64,000 nucleotides of DNA from Pseudoalteromonas luteoviolacea S2607 (GCF_001625575.1 NZ_AUXV01000072.1:186001-250000); one strand, 5' to 3'; positions 1 through 9,996 are shown, numbered from the stretch's first letter. Program-made: numbers and translations. The notes: generated by a model not told the origin, from the sequence alone.

Positions 1-4
1 ACAT

Positions 5-26
5 AAGGGGCAACACGCCCCTTTTT
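5..26. terminator. Intrinsic terminator at left edge
   Basis: A 7-bp stem (AAGGGGC / GCCCCTT, loop AACAC) is followed on the + strand by five T. It would stop a + strand gene lying left of the window. On the - strand it follows the asnA stop codon but has only a weak T tract, so it may act in both directions. Confidence 0.7.
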
Positions 27-29
27 CAA

Positions 30-1025
30 TTATAAAACCCCGTCAATTGACTGTTTGAGCTGCTCAGGCCATACGCCTACTTGTACTTGGGCGATATGCG
101 CTTTTTGCAGTAGTAACATAACCAATCGAGACTGCCCAATACCACCGCCAATAGTTTGTGGAAGCTCACCAGCGAGTAATGCCTGGTGCCAATCAAACAC
201 TTTACGATCCTGTGCATCACTCAACTCTAATTGGTGTGCTAAAGACTTAGGACACACGCGAATTCCCATTGATGAAATTTCAAAAGCGTCTTCAAGCACT
301 GGGTTCCAAACGATGATATCTCCGTTAAGCCCTTGGTATTTATCACAAGTTGGAGTTGACCAATCATCGTAGTCAGGTGCACGAACATCATGAATTTTGC
401 CATCACCTAATTCACCGCCGATACCAATTAAGAACACCGCACCATATTCTTGTGCAATTGCTTTTTCACGCTGCTTGGCTGTGAAATCTGGATACATGCT
501 ACGTAACTCTTCCGAGTGAACAAAAGTAATGTTCTCAGGTAAAAAAGACGCTAAACCAAACTCATCTGCAATTGTTTGCTCTGTTGCCTTTATGCATCGG
601 TAGAGTGTGCTGACTGTTTCCTTTAATGTGTCTAAGCTTCGTTGCGTGTCACCGCAAATCACTTTTTCCCAGTCCCATTGGTCAACAAACACCGAATGAA
701 TAGGAGAAAGGCGCTCCTCATCAGGGCGCAATGCTTTCATGTGGGTATACAGCCCTTCACCGACTGAAAAGCCATAATCTCCAAGTGTTTTTCGCTTCCA
801 TTTTGCTAGTGAATGAACCACCTCAAATTCACTCTCAGGTAAAGTCTTCACTTTGACAGACACGGCTTGCTCAGTGCCACTTAGGTTGTCCTGTATTCCA
901 TCACCTACCTTCGCCAAGATAGGAGCTTGTACTTCAATTAGGCCAAGGCGCTCTGTTAGCTGGGTTGAAAAAACGCTTTTTACACGCGCTATTTGTTGCT
1001 GTGTTACCAAGTAATCTGATTTCAT
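30..1025 (-). CDS. asnA: Aspartate--ammonia ligase (asparagine synthetase A)
   Basis: AsnA makes asparagine from aspartate, ammonia and ATP in the cytoplasm. The 331-residue product matches the E. coli enzyme (330 aa) along its whole length, including VEVQAPIL-like, [15 protein letters not shown] and the C-terminal GGGIGQSR motif, which is related to class II tRNA-synthetase motif 3. I chose the ATG at 1025 because [12 protein letters not shown] aligns with the E. coli N terminus and GAGG lies a few bases upstream. The open frame runs 29 codons further up to 1112, but that part has no family match. The gene is divergent from asnC, whose product activates asnA in E. coli, so similar control is likely here. 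Confidence 0.96.
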   Translation of the reverse strand: MKSDYLVTQQQIARVKSVFSTQLTERLGLIEVQAPILAKVGDGIQDNLSGTEQAVSVKVKTLPESEFEVVHSLAKWKRKTLGDYGFSVGEGLYTHMKALRPDEERLSPIHSVFVDQWDWEKVICGDTQRSLDTLKETVSTLYRCIKATEQTIADEFGLASFLPENITFVHSEELRSMYPDFTAKQREKAIAQEYGAVFLIGIGGELGDGKIHDVRAPDYDDWSTPTCDKYQGLNGDIIVWNPVLEDAFEISSMGIRVCPKSLAHQLELSDAQDRKVFDWHQALLAGELPQTIGGGIGQSRLVMLLLQKAHIAQVQVGVWPEQLKQSIDGVL

Positions 1026-1200
1026 TTTGAACCTCATTCCAAACTGTTGATGATTATGTGCAGCCAGTGCTGATATATCCATCGTCAACAAATTTAGAAA
1101 TAAATTCAACATTCAAAACCAAAAACATTGAAAGATAACTTTAATCCCCAATAAAAGGTGGTTATATTTATCGAATCATCAATCAACCACTAAATATTGC
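1026..1200. promoter_or_regulatory. asnA/asnC divergent control region
   Basis: This AT-rich gap separates the two divergent starts and must hold both promoters and any AsnC operator. An inverted repeat GTGGTT (1158-1163) ... AACCAC (1185-1190) sits just upstream of asnC and is a candidate operator. I cannot pick out convincing -35/-10 pairs. Confidence 0.45.
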
Positions 1201-1659
1201 ATGGAAAATTATCAAATCGATAATCTCGATAAATCCATCCTTCACGCATTAATGGATGATGCAAGAACACCGTATGCAGAATTAGCCAAACGCTTTAAGG
1301 TTAGTGCTGGCACGATTCATGTCCGAGTCGAAAAAATGAAGCAAGCTGGGATCATTGAAGGAACGAAAGTATGTATCAATGCCAAAAAGCTGGGCTATGA
1401 TGTTTGCTGTTTTATTGGTATTAATCTAAAACACGCCAGAGATTATCAAAATACAATTGCGCAATTAGAGAGCTTTGAAGAAGTGGTAGAAGCATACTAC
1501 ACAACTGGTAACTACAGTATATTTATCAAAGTATTGAGTAGCTCTATGGATCATTTACACCATGTATTAGTTAACAAAATTCAATCTATAGAAGCCATTC
1601 AATCCACAGAGACATTAATCTCATTACAAGCACCAATCATGCGAGAGGTCACGCCATGA
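1201..1659 (+). CDS. asnC: Lrp/AsnC-family regulator AsnC
   Basis: This is a 152-residue transcription factor with an N-terminal winged helix-turn-helix (about residues 5-60) and a C-terminal RAM ligand-binding domain (about 70-145). It is the same length as E. coli AsnC and nearly identical in several blocks (MENYQIDNLDKSIL, GTIHVRVEKMKQAGII, EAYYTTGNYSIFIKV). AsnC senses asparagine and activates asnA in E. coli. Its placement opposite asnA makes the ortholog call firm. The start codon is the only sensible one because the family begins MENY. Confidence 0.95.
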   Translation: MENYQIDNLDKSILHALMDDARTPYAELAKRFKVSAGTIHVRVEKMKQAGIIEGTKVCINAKKLGYDVCCFIGINLKHARDYQNTIAQLESFEEVVEAYYTTGNYSIFIKVLSSSMDHLHHVLVNKIQSIEAIQSTETLISLQAPIMREVTP

Positions 1660-1662
1660 TTG

Positions 1663-1674
1663 ACCTGATCAGGT
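1663..1674. repeat. 12-bp perfect palindrome
   Basis: ACCTGATCAGGT is a loopless perfect palindrome immediately after the asnC stop codon. It has no T tract and no room for a hairpin loop, so it looks more like a protein-binding or methylation site (it contains GATC) than a terminator. Function unknown. Confidence 0.4.
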
Positions 1675-1710
1675 AGTACCGAAAGGGTGTGTACTTATAC
1701 AGTAATAATT

Positions 1711-1720
1711 TTGATATAAT
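1711..1720 (+). promoter_or_regulatory. Extended -10 promoter for trmH-recG
   Basis: TGATATAAT is a consensus TATAAT preceded by the extended -10 TGn. The -35 position holds only TACTTA, as is common for extended -10 promoters. Transcription would begin near 1727, about 25 nt before the trmH start. Confidence 0.6.
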
Positions 1721-1752
1721 GCACACAATTTTGTATTTATGAGCAGTACTTG

Positions 1753-2448
1753 ATGAAAGAGAATCGCTTTCAACGCGTAAAACGCATTCTAGAACAACGT
1801 CAGACGGACCTAACCGTATGTCTTGATGAAGTACATAAGCACCATAACTTATCAGCAATCGTTCGTACTGCTGACGCTGTTGGCTGCCATTATGTACATG
1901 CAGTTTGGCCTCAAGAACAAAGGCGCCTAACGAATAATACCTCTGGTGGAAGTAAAAACTGGGTAGATACTCAGATGCACGATGACATTGATCAAGCCGT
2001 TGCAACCATCAGAGAGAAAACCCCTGGTATTCAATTACTGGCGACTAACTTGAGTGACACAGCCGTTGACTTTAGAGAGATCGATTACACTAAGCCTACT
2101 GCCGTTATTGTTGGACAAGAAAGGCTTGGAATTTCAGATAGAGCGCTCCAACATGCGGATCAACACATTGTTATTCCTATGGCTGGTATGGTGCAGTCAT
2201 TAAATGTCTCTGTCGCAGCCGCGCTCATTTTATATGAAGCACAAAGGCAAAGAGAAGCCGCTGGCATGTACCAAAGAAAGGATATGATTGATCCACAGGT
2301 GAAACATAAACTGCTTTTTGAGGGCTGCCACCCTATTATTGCAAATCGCTGTAACGAAAAAGGGTTACCTTACCCTCAACTAGATGATGAAGGCGAGATC
2401 ATCGCAGATGAAGCGTTTTGGAATACGCTTAAATTTAGCAAAGCTTAA
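1753..2448 (+). CDS. trmH: tRNA (guanosine(18)-2'-O)-methyltransferase TrmH
   Basis: TrmH is a SPOUT-fold enzyme that methylates the ribose of G18 in the tRNA D loop using SAM. All three SpoU motifs are visible: NLSAIVRTADAVG with the key Arg at residue 38, VGQERLGIS, and IPMAGMVQSLNVSVAAALILYE near residues 145-165 forming the knot. The protein is 231 aa (E. coli 229). A TTG directly precedes the chosen ATG at 1753, but GAGCAG is better spaced for the ATG. recG starts 8 nt after the stop, so the two form an operon, as in the E. coli spoT-trmH-recG region; spoT is not adjacent here. Confidence 0.94.
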   Translation: MKENRFQRVKRILEQRQTDLTVCLDEVHKHHNLSAIVRTADAVGCHYVHAVWPQEQRRLTNNTSGGSKNWVDTQMHDDIDQAVATIREKTPGIQLLATNLSDTAVDFREIDYTKPTAVIVGQERLGISDRALQHADQHIVIPMAGMVQSLNVSVAAALILYEAQRQREAAGMYQRKDMIDPQVKHKLLFEGCHPIIANRCNEKGLPYPQLDDEGEIIADEAFWNTLKFSKA

Positions 2449-2456
2449 GGAAACCT

Positions 2457-4541
2457 ATGTCTAGCCCTAATTTAGCACAGTATGCAATTACCGATCTTAA
2501 AGGCGTTGGCCCAAAAGCAGCTGAACGCCTTGCTAAATTAGGGATCTCAAGCGTCCAAGATATGCTGTTTCACCTTCCCTTACGTTATGAAGATAGAGCT
2601 AAAACATACTCAATAGCCACATTGATGCCTCATATGCATGTCTCTGCACAAGGTGAGATTGAACAAGCAAATATTACGTTTGGTAAACGTAAAATGTTGG
2701 TCTGTCAAATTAACGATGGGACCGGGCGCTTAACCCTCAGGTTTTTCAACTTTTCTGCGGCACAAAAAAATGCCATGCAACCGGGCAAGTATATGCGCTG
2801 CTTTGGCGAAGTACGCCGTGGTCGTGTTGGGCCAGAAATGGCACACCCAGAATACAGTATTGTGGACTCCATAGAAGATAGCTGCTCAACCGATGAGGTA
2901 CTTACATCTGTGTACCCTACCACAGAGGGACTCAAGCAGCTGAGCATACGCGCCATTGCAGAGCAAGCTGTTGAATTGCTGAGAAAATATGATATTGAAG
3001 ATCACCTTCCGCAACAATACAGGCCCAATCAGCTAAGCCTAAAAGAGGCCTTGCTGTTGCTGCACAGTCCACCACAAGATGTGAACTTAACACAGCTAGA
3101 GACAGGGCAGCATCCGGCACAACAAAGACTTGCATTCGAAGAGCTACTGGCGCAAAACCTCAGTTTGCTAAAGTTGAGGCAAAAAAGCCAAGCAGTAAAA
3201 GCAGTGCCTCTTCCCCCAACAAACTCACTGGAACCTACGTTTCTTGCGCAACTGGCTTTTAAACCGACCAATGCTCAAGGACGTGTAGTGAGTGAAATAA
3301 AGCAAGACCTACAAAAGTCAGAGCCTATGCTGCGACTCGTTCAAGGTGATGTCGGCTCAGGTAAAACCTTAGTCGCGGCTTTAAGTGCATTAACGGCTAT
3401 TGCGAAAGGGTATCAAGTCGCCTTAATGGCACCAACGGAGATCCTCTCGGAGCAACATGCGCTCAACTTTAAGGCTTGGTTTACCCCATTGAATATAGAA
3501 ACATGTTGGTTAGGCGGTAAAACCAAGGGAAAAGAGCGCACTCAAACCCTCGAGAAAATTGCGACAGGCCAAGCTCAAATGGTTATTGGTACCCATGCTT
3601 TATTTCAAGAGCAAGTCGCTTTTTCAAACTTAGCGCTCATTATTATTGATGAACAACACCGCTTTGGCGTCCATCAGCGTTTATCACTCAGAGAAAAAGG
3701 TAAATTTGGTGATTGTTATCCACACCAACTGGTTATGACAGCAACACCTATACCGCGCACCTTGGCGATGACCGCATATGCAGACTTAGAAACCTCTGTC
3801 ATAGATGAACTACCACCAGGAAGAACACCGATCACAACCGTTGCAGTGCCCGACACTCGACGCGACCAAGTGATAAAACGTGTTGAAAATGCGTGTATTG
3901 AACAACAGCGCCAAGTTTATTGGGTCTGTACATTGATAGATGAGTCTGAGGTACTACAATGCCAAGCTGCTGAAGACACAGCCGAGCAGCTCAGTAAGCA
4001 GCTGCCAGAGCTCAAAGTTGCTTTAGTTCATGGCAGGATGAAAGCGCAAGAAAAGCAACAAATTATGGCGGACTTTAAAGCTGGCCTTTATCATGTACTC
4101 GTCGCAACAACCGTGATTGAAGTAGGTGTTGACGTGCCAAATGCCAGTTTAATCATAATTGAAAACCCCGAGCGATTAGGTTTGGCGCAATTGCACCAAT
4201 TGCGTGGTCGAGTTGGTCGAGGAGATATCGCGTCGCACTGCCTACTGCTTTACCATGCACCTCTATCCAACACCGCGCAAAAACGTTTAGGTGTGCTAAG
4301 AGACAGCAATGATGGATTTGTTATTGCGGAGAAAGACCTCGAAATTCGTGGTCCAGGTGAGGTACTAGGCACAAAACAAACCGGATTAATTGACCTAAAA
4401 ATCGCTGATTTAACTAGAGACAAGCATATGCTTCCCAGCATTAGAGGGATTGCATTTGATTTACTCCATCATCACACGAACAGTGTCGACCCACTTATTT
4501 TAAGGTGGATGGGAAATCGTAGTGAGTTTGCGATGGCCTAG
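2457..4541 (+). CDS. recG: ATP-dependent DNA helicase RecG
   Basis: RecG is a monomeric superfamily 2 helicase that regresses stalled forks and processes branched DNA. The 694-aa product has the usual length. An N-terminal wedge/OB domain (about 1-230, starting LKGVGPKAAERL) is followed by the helicase core with Walker A GDVGSGKT at residues 297-304, DEQH box at 398-401, TATPIPRTLAMT (motif III) and the motif VI region QLRGRVGRG. A good ribosome site AAGGA precedes the ATG. It is probably co-transcribed with trmH. Confidence 0.96.
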   Translation: MSSPNLAQYAITDLKGVGPKAAERLAKLGISSVQDMLFHLPLRYEDRAKTYSIATLMPHMHVSAQGEIEQANITFGKRKMLVCQINDGTGRLTLRFFNFSAAQKNAMQPGKYMRCFGEVRRGRVGPEMAHPEYSIVDSIEDSCSTDEVLTSVYPTTEGLKQLSIRAIAEQAVELLRKYDIEDHLPQQYRPNQLSLKEALLLLHSPPQDVNLTQLETGQHPAQQRLAFEELLAQNLSLLKLRQKSQAVKAVPLPPTNSLEPTFLAQLAFKPTNAQGRVVSEIKQDLQKSEPMLRLVQGDVGSGKTLVAALSALTAIAKGYQVALMAPTEILSEQHALNFKAWFTPLNIETCWLGGKTKGKERTQTLEKIATGQAQMVIGTHALFQEQVAFSNLALIIIDEQHRFGVHQRLSLREKGKFGDCYPHQLVMTATPIPRTLAMTAYADLETSVIDELPPGRTPITTVAVPDTRRDQVIKRVENACIEQQRQVYWVCTLIDESEVLQCQAAEDTAEQLSKQLPELKVALVHGRMKAQEKQQIMADFKAGLYHVLVATTVIEVGVDVPNASLIIIENPERLGLAQLHQLRGRVGRGDIASHCLLLYHAPLSNTAQKRLGVLRDSNDGFVIAEKDLEIRGPGEVLGTKQTGLIDLKIADLTRDKHMLPSIRGIAFDLLHHHTNSVDPLILRWMGNRSEFAMA

Positions 4542-4560
4542 CGGCTAGTTAATCAAGTCA

Positions 4561-4956
4561 CTATTGAAACATATTATTTCGCTCAATAACCTCTATTTGA
4601 TAACCATCAGGGTCTTCAATAAAGAAAAACTTTGCGATCAGCTGCTCTTGATTATAAAACTCCTTAATCTCTTTAGGGCGGTACCCAAGTTTATTGGCTT
4701 TGCCCCAAATCGCGTTTAAATCATCCACACCAAAGGCGAGGTGCCCGTACCCATTACCATGCTCATAGGGTGTTTGCTGAGCAAAGTTATAAGTTAACTC
4801 AAGTTCAAAATCGCAATCATGGTTGGATAAATACGTCAGTGAAAACTGTTCAAATTCTATTTGCCTCTTCACCGTTAACGCAAATAAGTCATGATAGAAT
4901 TGTATAGAACTATCAAGGTCTAGTACTCTGACCATTGAGTGAAGCATTTTTGCCAC
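4561..4956 (-). CDS. gloA: Glyoxalase/VOC protein, GloA-type
   Basis: This small vicinal-oxygen-chelate protein resembles lactoylglutathione lyase, which isomerises the methylglyoxal-glutathione adduct to lactoylglutathione. All four expected metal ligands are visible: His in LHSMVRV, Glu in LELTYN, His in YGHLAF and Glu in YQIEVIE. Three starts are possible: TTG 4968, GTG 4956 and ATG 4947. I prefer GTG 4956 because GGAGG lies 5 nt upstream and the first His is then about as far from the N terminus as in E. coli GloA. It faces the ribbon-helix-helix gene with only 16 bp between starts. A related VOC enzyme remains possible. Confidence 0.8.
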   Translation of the reverse strand: MAKMLHSMVRVLDLDSSIQFYHDLFALTVKRQIEFEQFSLTYLSNHDCDFELELTYNFAQQTPYEHGNGYGHLAFGVDDLNAIWGKANKLGYRPKEIKEFYNQEQLIAKFFFIEDPDGYQIEVIERNNMFQ

Positions 4957-4972
4957 AGGAGCCTCCAAAACT

Positions 4973-5293
4973 ATGTGTGAACTGTACGCCTCTCAAAGCC
5001 CGCTATTGTATAGAGTCAGCAAGAAGTCGATTCGAATACAAGGTGTCGTGACCAGTTTGGCGCTGGAAAACCAAATTTGGCAAGTACTCGAAGAAATAGC
5101 CAATCAAGAGAGCCTAACAGTTCCGCAATTCATTGCGACCCTGTATCAAGAGTCAATCGAACGACATGGAAAAGTTGAAAATTTAGCTTCTCTACTTCGC
5201 GTTTCTTGCCTTACTTATTTGCTCAATTCTACAAAATCAAAAAGCGGAAGTGGTAGTAACGAGTTACTACATAGCACTGATAATAAATTATGA
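4973..5293 (+). CDS. Ribbon-helix-helix domain protein
   Basis: This 106-aa protein contains a single ribbon-helix-helix (RHH_4-like) DNA-binding fold at about residues 18-65. A strand (KSIRIQGVVTSLALEN) is followed by two helices (QIWQVLEEIANQE and TVPQFIATLYQESIE). Such proteins usually act as dimeric repressors or arylsulfate-sulfotransferase-type regulators; the target here is unknown. The C-terminal 25 residues are Ser/Asn-rich and probably disordered. GGAG upstream overlaps the palindromic ribosome site shared with the divergent glyoxalase gene. No toxin-like partner is adjacent. Confidence 0.75.
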   Translation: MCELYASQSPLLYRVSKKSIRIQGVVTSLALENQIWQVLEEIANQESLTVPQFIATLYQESIERHGKVENLASLLRVSCLTYLLNSTKSKSGSGSNELLHSTDNKL

Positions 5294-5367
5294 TAACAGT
5301 GCTTTATCAATCCCTTTAAAACTTATAAACTAGCCTATTAATTCTTTGAAATTTATAGCACTTGTCC

Positions 5368-6045
5368 ATGAAATCTCAGTTTGGTAGACGCGCCTTCACT
5401 CATATGGAGCTATATAGTTTATTCAATGGCTACATTTACGGCGATGAGAAACTAAAACGAGAGCAACCTAAACACTGGCATTTTTGGCTGCCGTTATTGG
5501 CTTATTATACAGGTGCGTACAGTGATGAACTGGGCAACTTAACACTGAGTGACATTGAAAAAATGGACTCAATTCATACTTTTCGATTTACCACACACGG
5601 TAAAATTCAGCCGCGTTTAGTACCGATTCATCCGGCATTATGGCATGCGGGGCTAGAAACCTATATTCAACACGTAAAACAACTTGGACATGACCGGCTA
5701 CTTTATGATCTGCCTTCAAAGTCAGGGAGATACAGCGAAAAAGTCAGAATTTGGTTTTCCGGAGAAGGCAAGCGCCTCGGCTATTTGCAACGTTGTGGCC
5801 TGCCAAATATCGACCAACAAGGTTTAAAAACTGCTATTAGTAGCTTAAGACTTAATTTTGAGCAGCAAATTTATATCTCAGCCATTCAGTCTGGCCAACG
5901 TTCGGCTATGAGCTATTTACTTGGGCTAAAAGAAGAAGGCCAAGTAGTCGAAAAACCAACCTCGGATACCCTACAAAAAGTCGTTAAGCCTGTGCGCGTC
6001 ATCAACACAAAGATAAGTTGGCAACGGTATCTCGAACGTCACTAG
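5368..6045 (+). CDS. Degenerate tyrosine-recombinase-like protein
   Basis: The 225-aa product resembles the catalytic half of tyrosine recombinases: FWLPLLAYYTGAYSDELGNLTLSDIE, a KIQPRLVPIHPALW box and a helical C-terminal part. The catalytic residues seem lost: TGAR of the family is TGAY here, the HxLRH region reads GLKTAISSLRLNF, and no clear nucleophilic Tyr follows the final helix (SAMSYLLGLKEE). There is no N-terminal core-binding domain. It may be a domesticated DNA-binding protein rather than an active integrase. I use the ATG at 5368; an upstream TTG at 5362 is also open. No attachment repeats are visible nearby. Confidence 0.6.
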   Translation: MKSQFGRRAFTHMELYSLFNGYIYGDEKLKREQPKHWHFWLPLLAYYTGAYSDELGNLTLSDIEKMDSIHTFRFTTHGKIQPRLVPIHPALWHAGLETYIQHVKQLGHDRLLYDLPSKSGRYSEKVRIWFSGEGKRLGYLQRCGLPNIDQQGLKTAISSLRLNFEQQIYISAIQSGQRSAMSYLLGLKEEGQVVEKPTSDTLQKVVKPVRVINTKISWQRYLERH

Positions 6046-6110
6046 GGGTGATATCTGGACCCTGTCAGATGAGGCTGCAGCTTGAAGGCAACAGCCAAAT
6101 AATGAGCTTA

Positions 6111-6986
6111 TTATAAAGACTTAACGTAATCAGTAAACTCAGGGCCTAATGCAGCGTCTTTCATTGCATATTGTACGATGGCTTTCAGATACCCCATCTT
6201 ATCACCGCAATCATGGGCTAAACCGCTCATATGAAAAGCTTCCACGGTTTCGTTTTCCATCAGCATATCAATGGCGTCTGTAAGCTGTATTTCACCGCCA
6301 GCTCCTACTGGAGTTTTCTTAAGAAGAGACCAAATATTTCTGGAGAGTACATATCGGCCAACAACGGCAAGGTTAGAAGGTGCTTCTGATTGATTAGGCT
6401 TTTCAATCATTGATGTAATTGGTGAACTTTGGCCAGGAAAAAGTTCTACACCATTGATATCTGCAATCCCATACTTGCTCACATCCTCTTTAGGGACTGG
6501 CTCAAGCATAATTTGGCTACAGCGATTCTCTTGGAATCTTTTGACCATAGCCGCTAAGTTTTCAGAAGACTGATCAGCGCTGTATTCATCTAGGATCACA
6601 TCAGGCAGTACTACAACGAAGTCATCATCGCCTACAATCGGTTTGGCGCATAATACAGCATGCCCCAGCCCCTTAGCCTCTCCCTGACGAACATGCATAA
6701 CAGTAACATCTTCAGGGCAAATACCTCTGATCTCATCTAACAGAGTTCTTTTTACCCGCTTCTCTAATGTTGCTTCTAACTCAAAGCTCGTATCGAAGTG
6801 GTTGGCGATAGCATTCTTGGAAGAGTGCGTCACCAGTACTATTTCCTTTAGACCTGCAGAAACACACTCTTTAACAATGTACTGAATAAGCGGTTTATCT
6901 ACAATTGGTAGCATTTCTTTTGGTATTGCCTTAGTTGCCGGCAACATACGGGTTCCCAAACCCGCAACAGGTATCACTGCTTTCAT
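6111..6986 (-). CDS. galU: UTP--glucose-1-phosphate uridylyltransferase
   Basis: GalU makes UDP-glucose for cell-envelope polysaccharides. The 291-residue protein starts with the nucleotidyltransferase signature [18 protein letters not shown] and contains [35 protein letters not shown] and [20 protein letters not shown], all typical of bacterial GalU (about 300 aa). It stands alone between unrelated genes, with only a short non-coding gap on each side. The start is the only ATG preceding the conserved [11 protein letters not shown] block. Confidence 0.95.
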   Translation of the reverse strand: MKAVIPVAGLGTRMLPATKAIPKEMLPIVDKPLIQYIVKECVSAGLKEIVLVTHSSKNAIANHFDTSFELEATLEKRVKRTLLDEIRGICPEDVTVMHVRQGEAKGLGHAVLCAKPIVGDDDFVVVLPDVILDEYSADQSSENLAAMVKRFQENRCSQIMLEPVPKEDVSKYGIADINGVELFPGQSSPITSMIEKPNQSEAPSNLAVVGRYVLSRNIWSLLKKTPVGAGGEIQLTDAIDMLMENETVEAFHMSGLAHDCGDKMGYLKAIVQYAMKDAALGPEFTDYVKSL

Positions 6987-7104
6987 ATATGTTCGCTATT
7001 GAATTTCAATCGTCTAAGAAGTCTAATCCGCGATTTTATCTTACAAGTCACTGTATTTAAATAAATAACTTTATCGACGCATTAGGATGAACACAACTAA
7101 TAAT

Positions 7105-7129
7105 AAAGGGGTCATTGTAGACCCCTTTC
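7105..7129 (-). terminator. Terminator after hpf
   Basis: A 9-bp stem AAAGGGGTC / GACCCCTTT with loop ATTGTA lies just past the hpf stop codon. On the - strand it is followed by TTTATTATT. Confidence 0.75.
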
Positions 7130-7133
7130 TAGA

Positions 7134-7490
7134 TTAATTTAAATTCATTTCTTGAATTATTTCATGCGCTATTGGCGGCGTAGTACTGACTGGCTTTTCG
7201 TGTTTGTTGGCCTTTAATTGGCCTTTTCTATGTTTTAATGATGCGTCTAATTTTTTCGCAGCGTTTGCGATTGCGGGGTACATGACATCATTGTCACCTT
7301 TTACCGAGATTCTTGAACCCGCATAATTTGTACTTATTTCCGTATAAAACTTTTTATGCTCTTTGCTGATGATGATATCTAGTGATAACAATGATGGAAA
7401 GTGATTCGCAATCTTAGCGAACTTTTCATACACGTGTTGTTTTACTGCATCCGTCATGTCAACGTGGTGACCAGAAAGATTAATCTTCAT
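7134..7490 (-). CDS. hpf: Ribosome hibernation factor, HPF/RaiA family
   Basis: This is a short-type hibernation factor (118 aa) that binds the 30S decoding site in stationary phase and silences ribosomes. The family pattern is visible: MKINLSGHHVDMTDAVKQHV, a KxxKE-like strand, and DVMYPAIANAAKKLDASLKHRKGQ near residues 70-95. The first 95 residues match HPF; the extra C-terminal tail of about 20 residues is reminiscent of RaiA (YfiA), so the HPF/RaiA distinction is not certain. AGGATC upstream of the ATG serves as ribosome site. The gene is monocistronic with its own terminator. Confidence 0.88.
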   Translation of the reverse strand: MKINLSGHHVDMTDAVKQHVYEKFAKIANHFPSLLSLDIIISKEHKKFYTEISTNYAGSRISVKGDNDVMYPAIANAAKKLDASLKHRKGQLKANKHEKPVSTTPPIAHEIIQEMNLN

Positions 7491-7762
7491 AGGATCTTCC
7501 TTTTTTTATTTACCCTATAGATAAGTATTGGAGCAACTAATCCAATTCTCAAGGGGTAAATTAAGAAAATTGTCATTACGCTGTTATAAAGTTGATTTAA
7601 GTCAGATTAAAATAAAGTGTCAGGTGGGTATATTTTTATTTTCTGTTGCGCTCCTGCATTGAAATTAAGTATTCGCCTTCATCTTCGACGCTCACAATTC
7701 AATTTTAAAGCTCCTAAACGTAAAAAAGCTCCACAAGGGAGCTTTTCTTAAAGTGCCAAGTC
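7491..7762. other. Non-coding gap between hpf and DUF3718 gene
   Basis: This 272-bp AT-rich stretch must contain the hpf promoter near its left end. I see no gene, RNA or long repeat in it other than the terminator at 7724-7747. Confidence 0.5.
7724..7747 (-). terminator. Terminator after DUF3718 gene
   Basis: AAAAGCTCC / GGGAGCTTTT with loop ACAA forms a strong hairpin with a run of T on the - strand, placed about 15 bp beyond the stop codon at 7763. Confidence 0.8.
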
Positions 7763-8137
7763 TTATAAACCTGCGCGCTTTTTAATCTCTGCAATTAAAG
7801 GTGAACCACCGTGGCCATTACTCTCAGCCCAAGCGATGTCAGCGCCATCAGCTAGTGCACTTTTAGGAAGACCTTTAACAATAAGCTTGCCTGTTTCAAC
7901 TGCATTACTTGCAATTGCGTGGCGTAGCATGTTGTTTCCGTTACATTCAATCGCATTAAAAACATTACGAATCTTAACACGTGAGCTTTTAAGCGCTTTA
8001 CGAACACGCCCTTTGTCATCTACAGCGATGAACTCACATAAAGTTACTGCAAGCTGATCGTTTGCTTTAGTTTCAAAACTTAAAGAAAACGCGCCTAATC
8101 CCATACTAACACTTAACAAAACAGGTACAAATTTCAT
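7763..8137 (-). CDS. DUF3718 family secreted protein
   Basis: The 124-residue product begins with a signal peptide (MKFVPVLLSVSMGLGAFSL..., cleavage probably after ETKA near residue 25). The mature part carries two cysteines (LCEFIA and IECNGN) that could form one periplasmic disulfide. It resembles the DUF3718 family, which I recall from Alteromonadales genomes and which has no known function. The ATG at 8137 is preferred over the ORF's upstream codons because AGGTGA is correctly spaced and the signal peptide starts there. It is flanked by its own terminator, so it is probably transcribed alone. Confidence 0.75.
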   Translation of the reverse strand: MKFVPVLLSVSMGLGAFSLSFETKANDQLAVTLCEFIAVDDKGRVRKALKSSRVKIRNVFNAIECNGNNMLRHAIASNAVETGKLIVKGLPKSALADGADIAWAESNGHGGSPLIAEIKKRAGL

Positions 8138-8215
8138 TGCCAATTCACCTAGCACTTTTTTATTACATAAGGACAAACACTATTGTAGCAACCCATACAA
8201 TTGTTAGCAACAAAG

Positions 8216-8707
8216 TCATAATCCTTTATTTAAAGTTACGAACTTATAATTATACCGATTACGTTCATCAGGCTCATGAGACTCACTCTCAACTTCAGTC
8301 CAATCACCTACGACTGTATGGTCTGGAAACCTAGTATCACCACCTACATCTAAATCAATATAGGTTAGATAAAGCCTATTACATAAGGGTAGAAACTGTT
8401 CGTAAATATTTCCACCACCTATTACCATTACTTCGTCTATTTTATCCACCAAGGCTAAGGCTGCTTCCGTCGATGATGCGATTTCAATACCGTCAGCTTG
8501 GTACTGAGCATTTCTGGTAATTACAATATTTCTTCTGCCAGGCAATGGGCGACCAATTGATTCAAATGTCTTTCGGCCCATAATAACTGGCTTACCCATT
8601 GTCACTTTCTTGAAGTGCTGAAGATCAGCGGGTAAGTGCCAAGGCATTTTATTGTCATCACCAATCACCCTATCCTTCGCCATAGCCGCTATCATTGATA
8701 TAACCAC
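8216..8707 (-). CDS. folA: Dihydrofolate reductase
   Basis: FolA reduces dihydrofolate to tetrahydrofolate with NADPH. The 163-aa protein shows the family landmarks: IAAMAKDRVIG, MPWHLPADLQHF with the catalytic Asp at residue 28, GRKTFESIGRPLPGR, VMVIGGGNIYEQ and a C-terminal F-x-x-L strand. The start is GTG at 8707, with GGAG 6 nt upstream; the next in-frame ATG would remove the first beta strand. It lies downstream of obgE but a terminator separates the two. Confidence 0.95.
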   Translation of the reverse strand: MVISMIAAMAKDRVIGDDNKMPWHLPADLQHFKKVTMGKPVIMGRKTFESIGRPLPGRRNIVITRNAQYQADGIEIASSTEAALALVDKIDEVMVIGGGNIYEQFLPLCNRLYLTYIDLDVGGDTRFPDHTVVGDWTEVESESHEPDERNRYNYKFVTLNKGL

Positions 8708-8734
8708 AATTTACTCCAATCATAATATTGTATT

Positions 8735-8758
8735 AAAAAAGGGCCTAAAGGCCCCTTA
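8735..8758 (-). terminator. Terminator after obgE
   Basis: On the - strand GGGCC / GGCCC with loop TTTA is followed by six T, a textbook intrinsic terminator directly after the obgE stop codon. Confidence 0.85.
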
Positions 8759-9940
<1,182 letters not shown>

Positions 9941-9996
9941 CTATTATAGCAATATACGCTTAGCTGCTGATCAATATTATGTTGCTATAAAAACAA

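Noticed and set aside
1649-2005. 118-codon open frame on the - strand over asnC/trmH
   Set aside because: It is antisense to trmH, has no ribosome site, and no family resemblance. Several other long antisense frames (for example 3029-3271 and 51029-51277) were rejected for the same reason.
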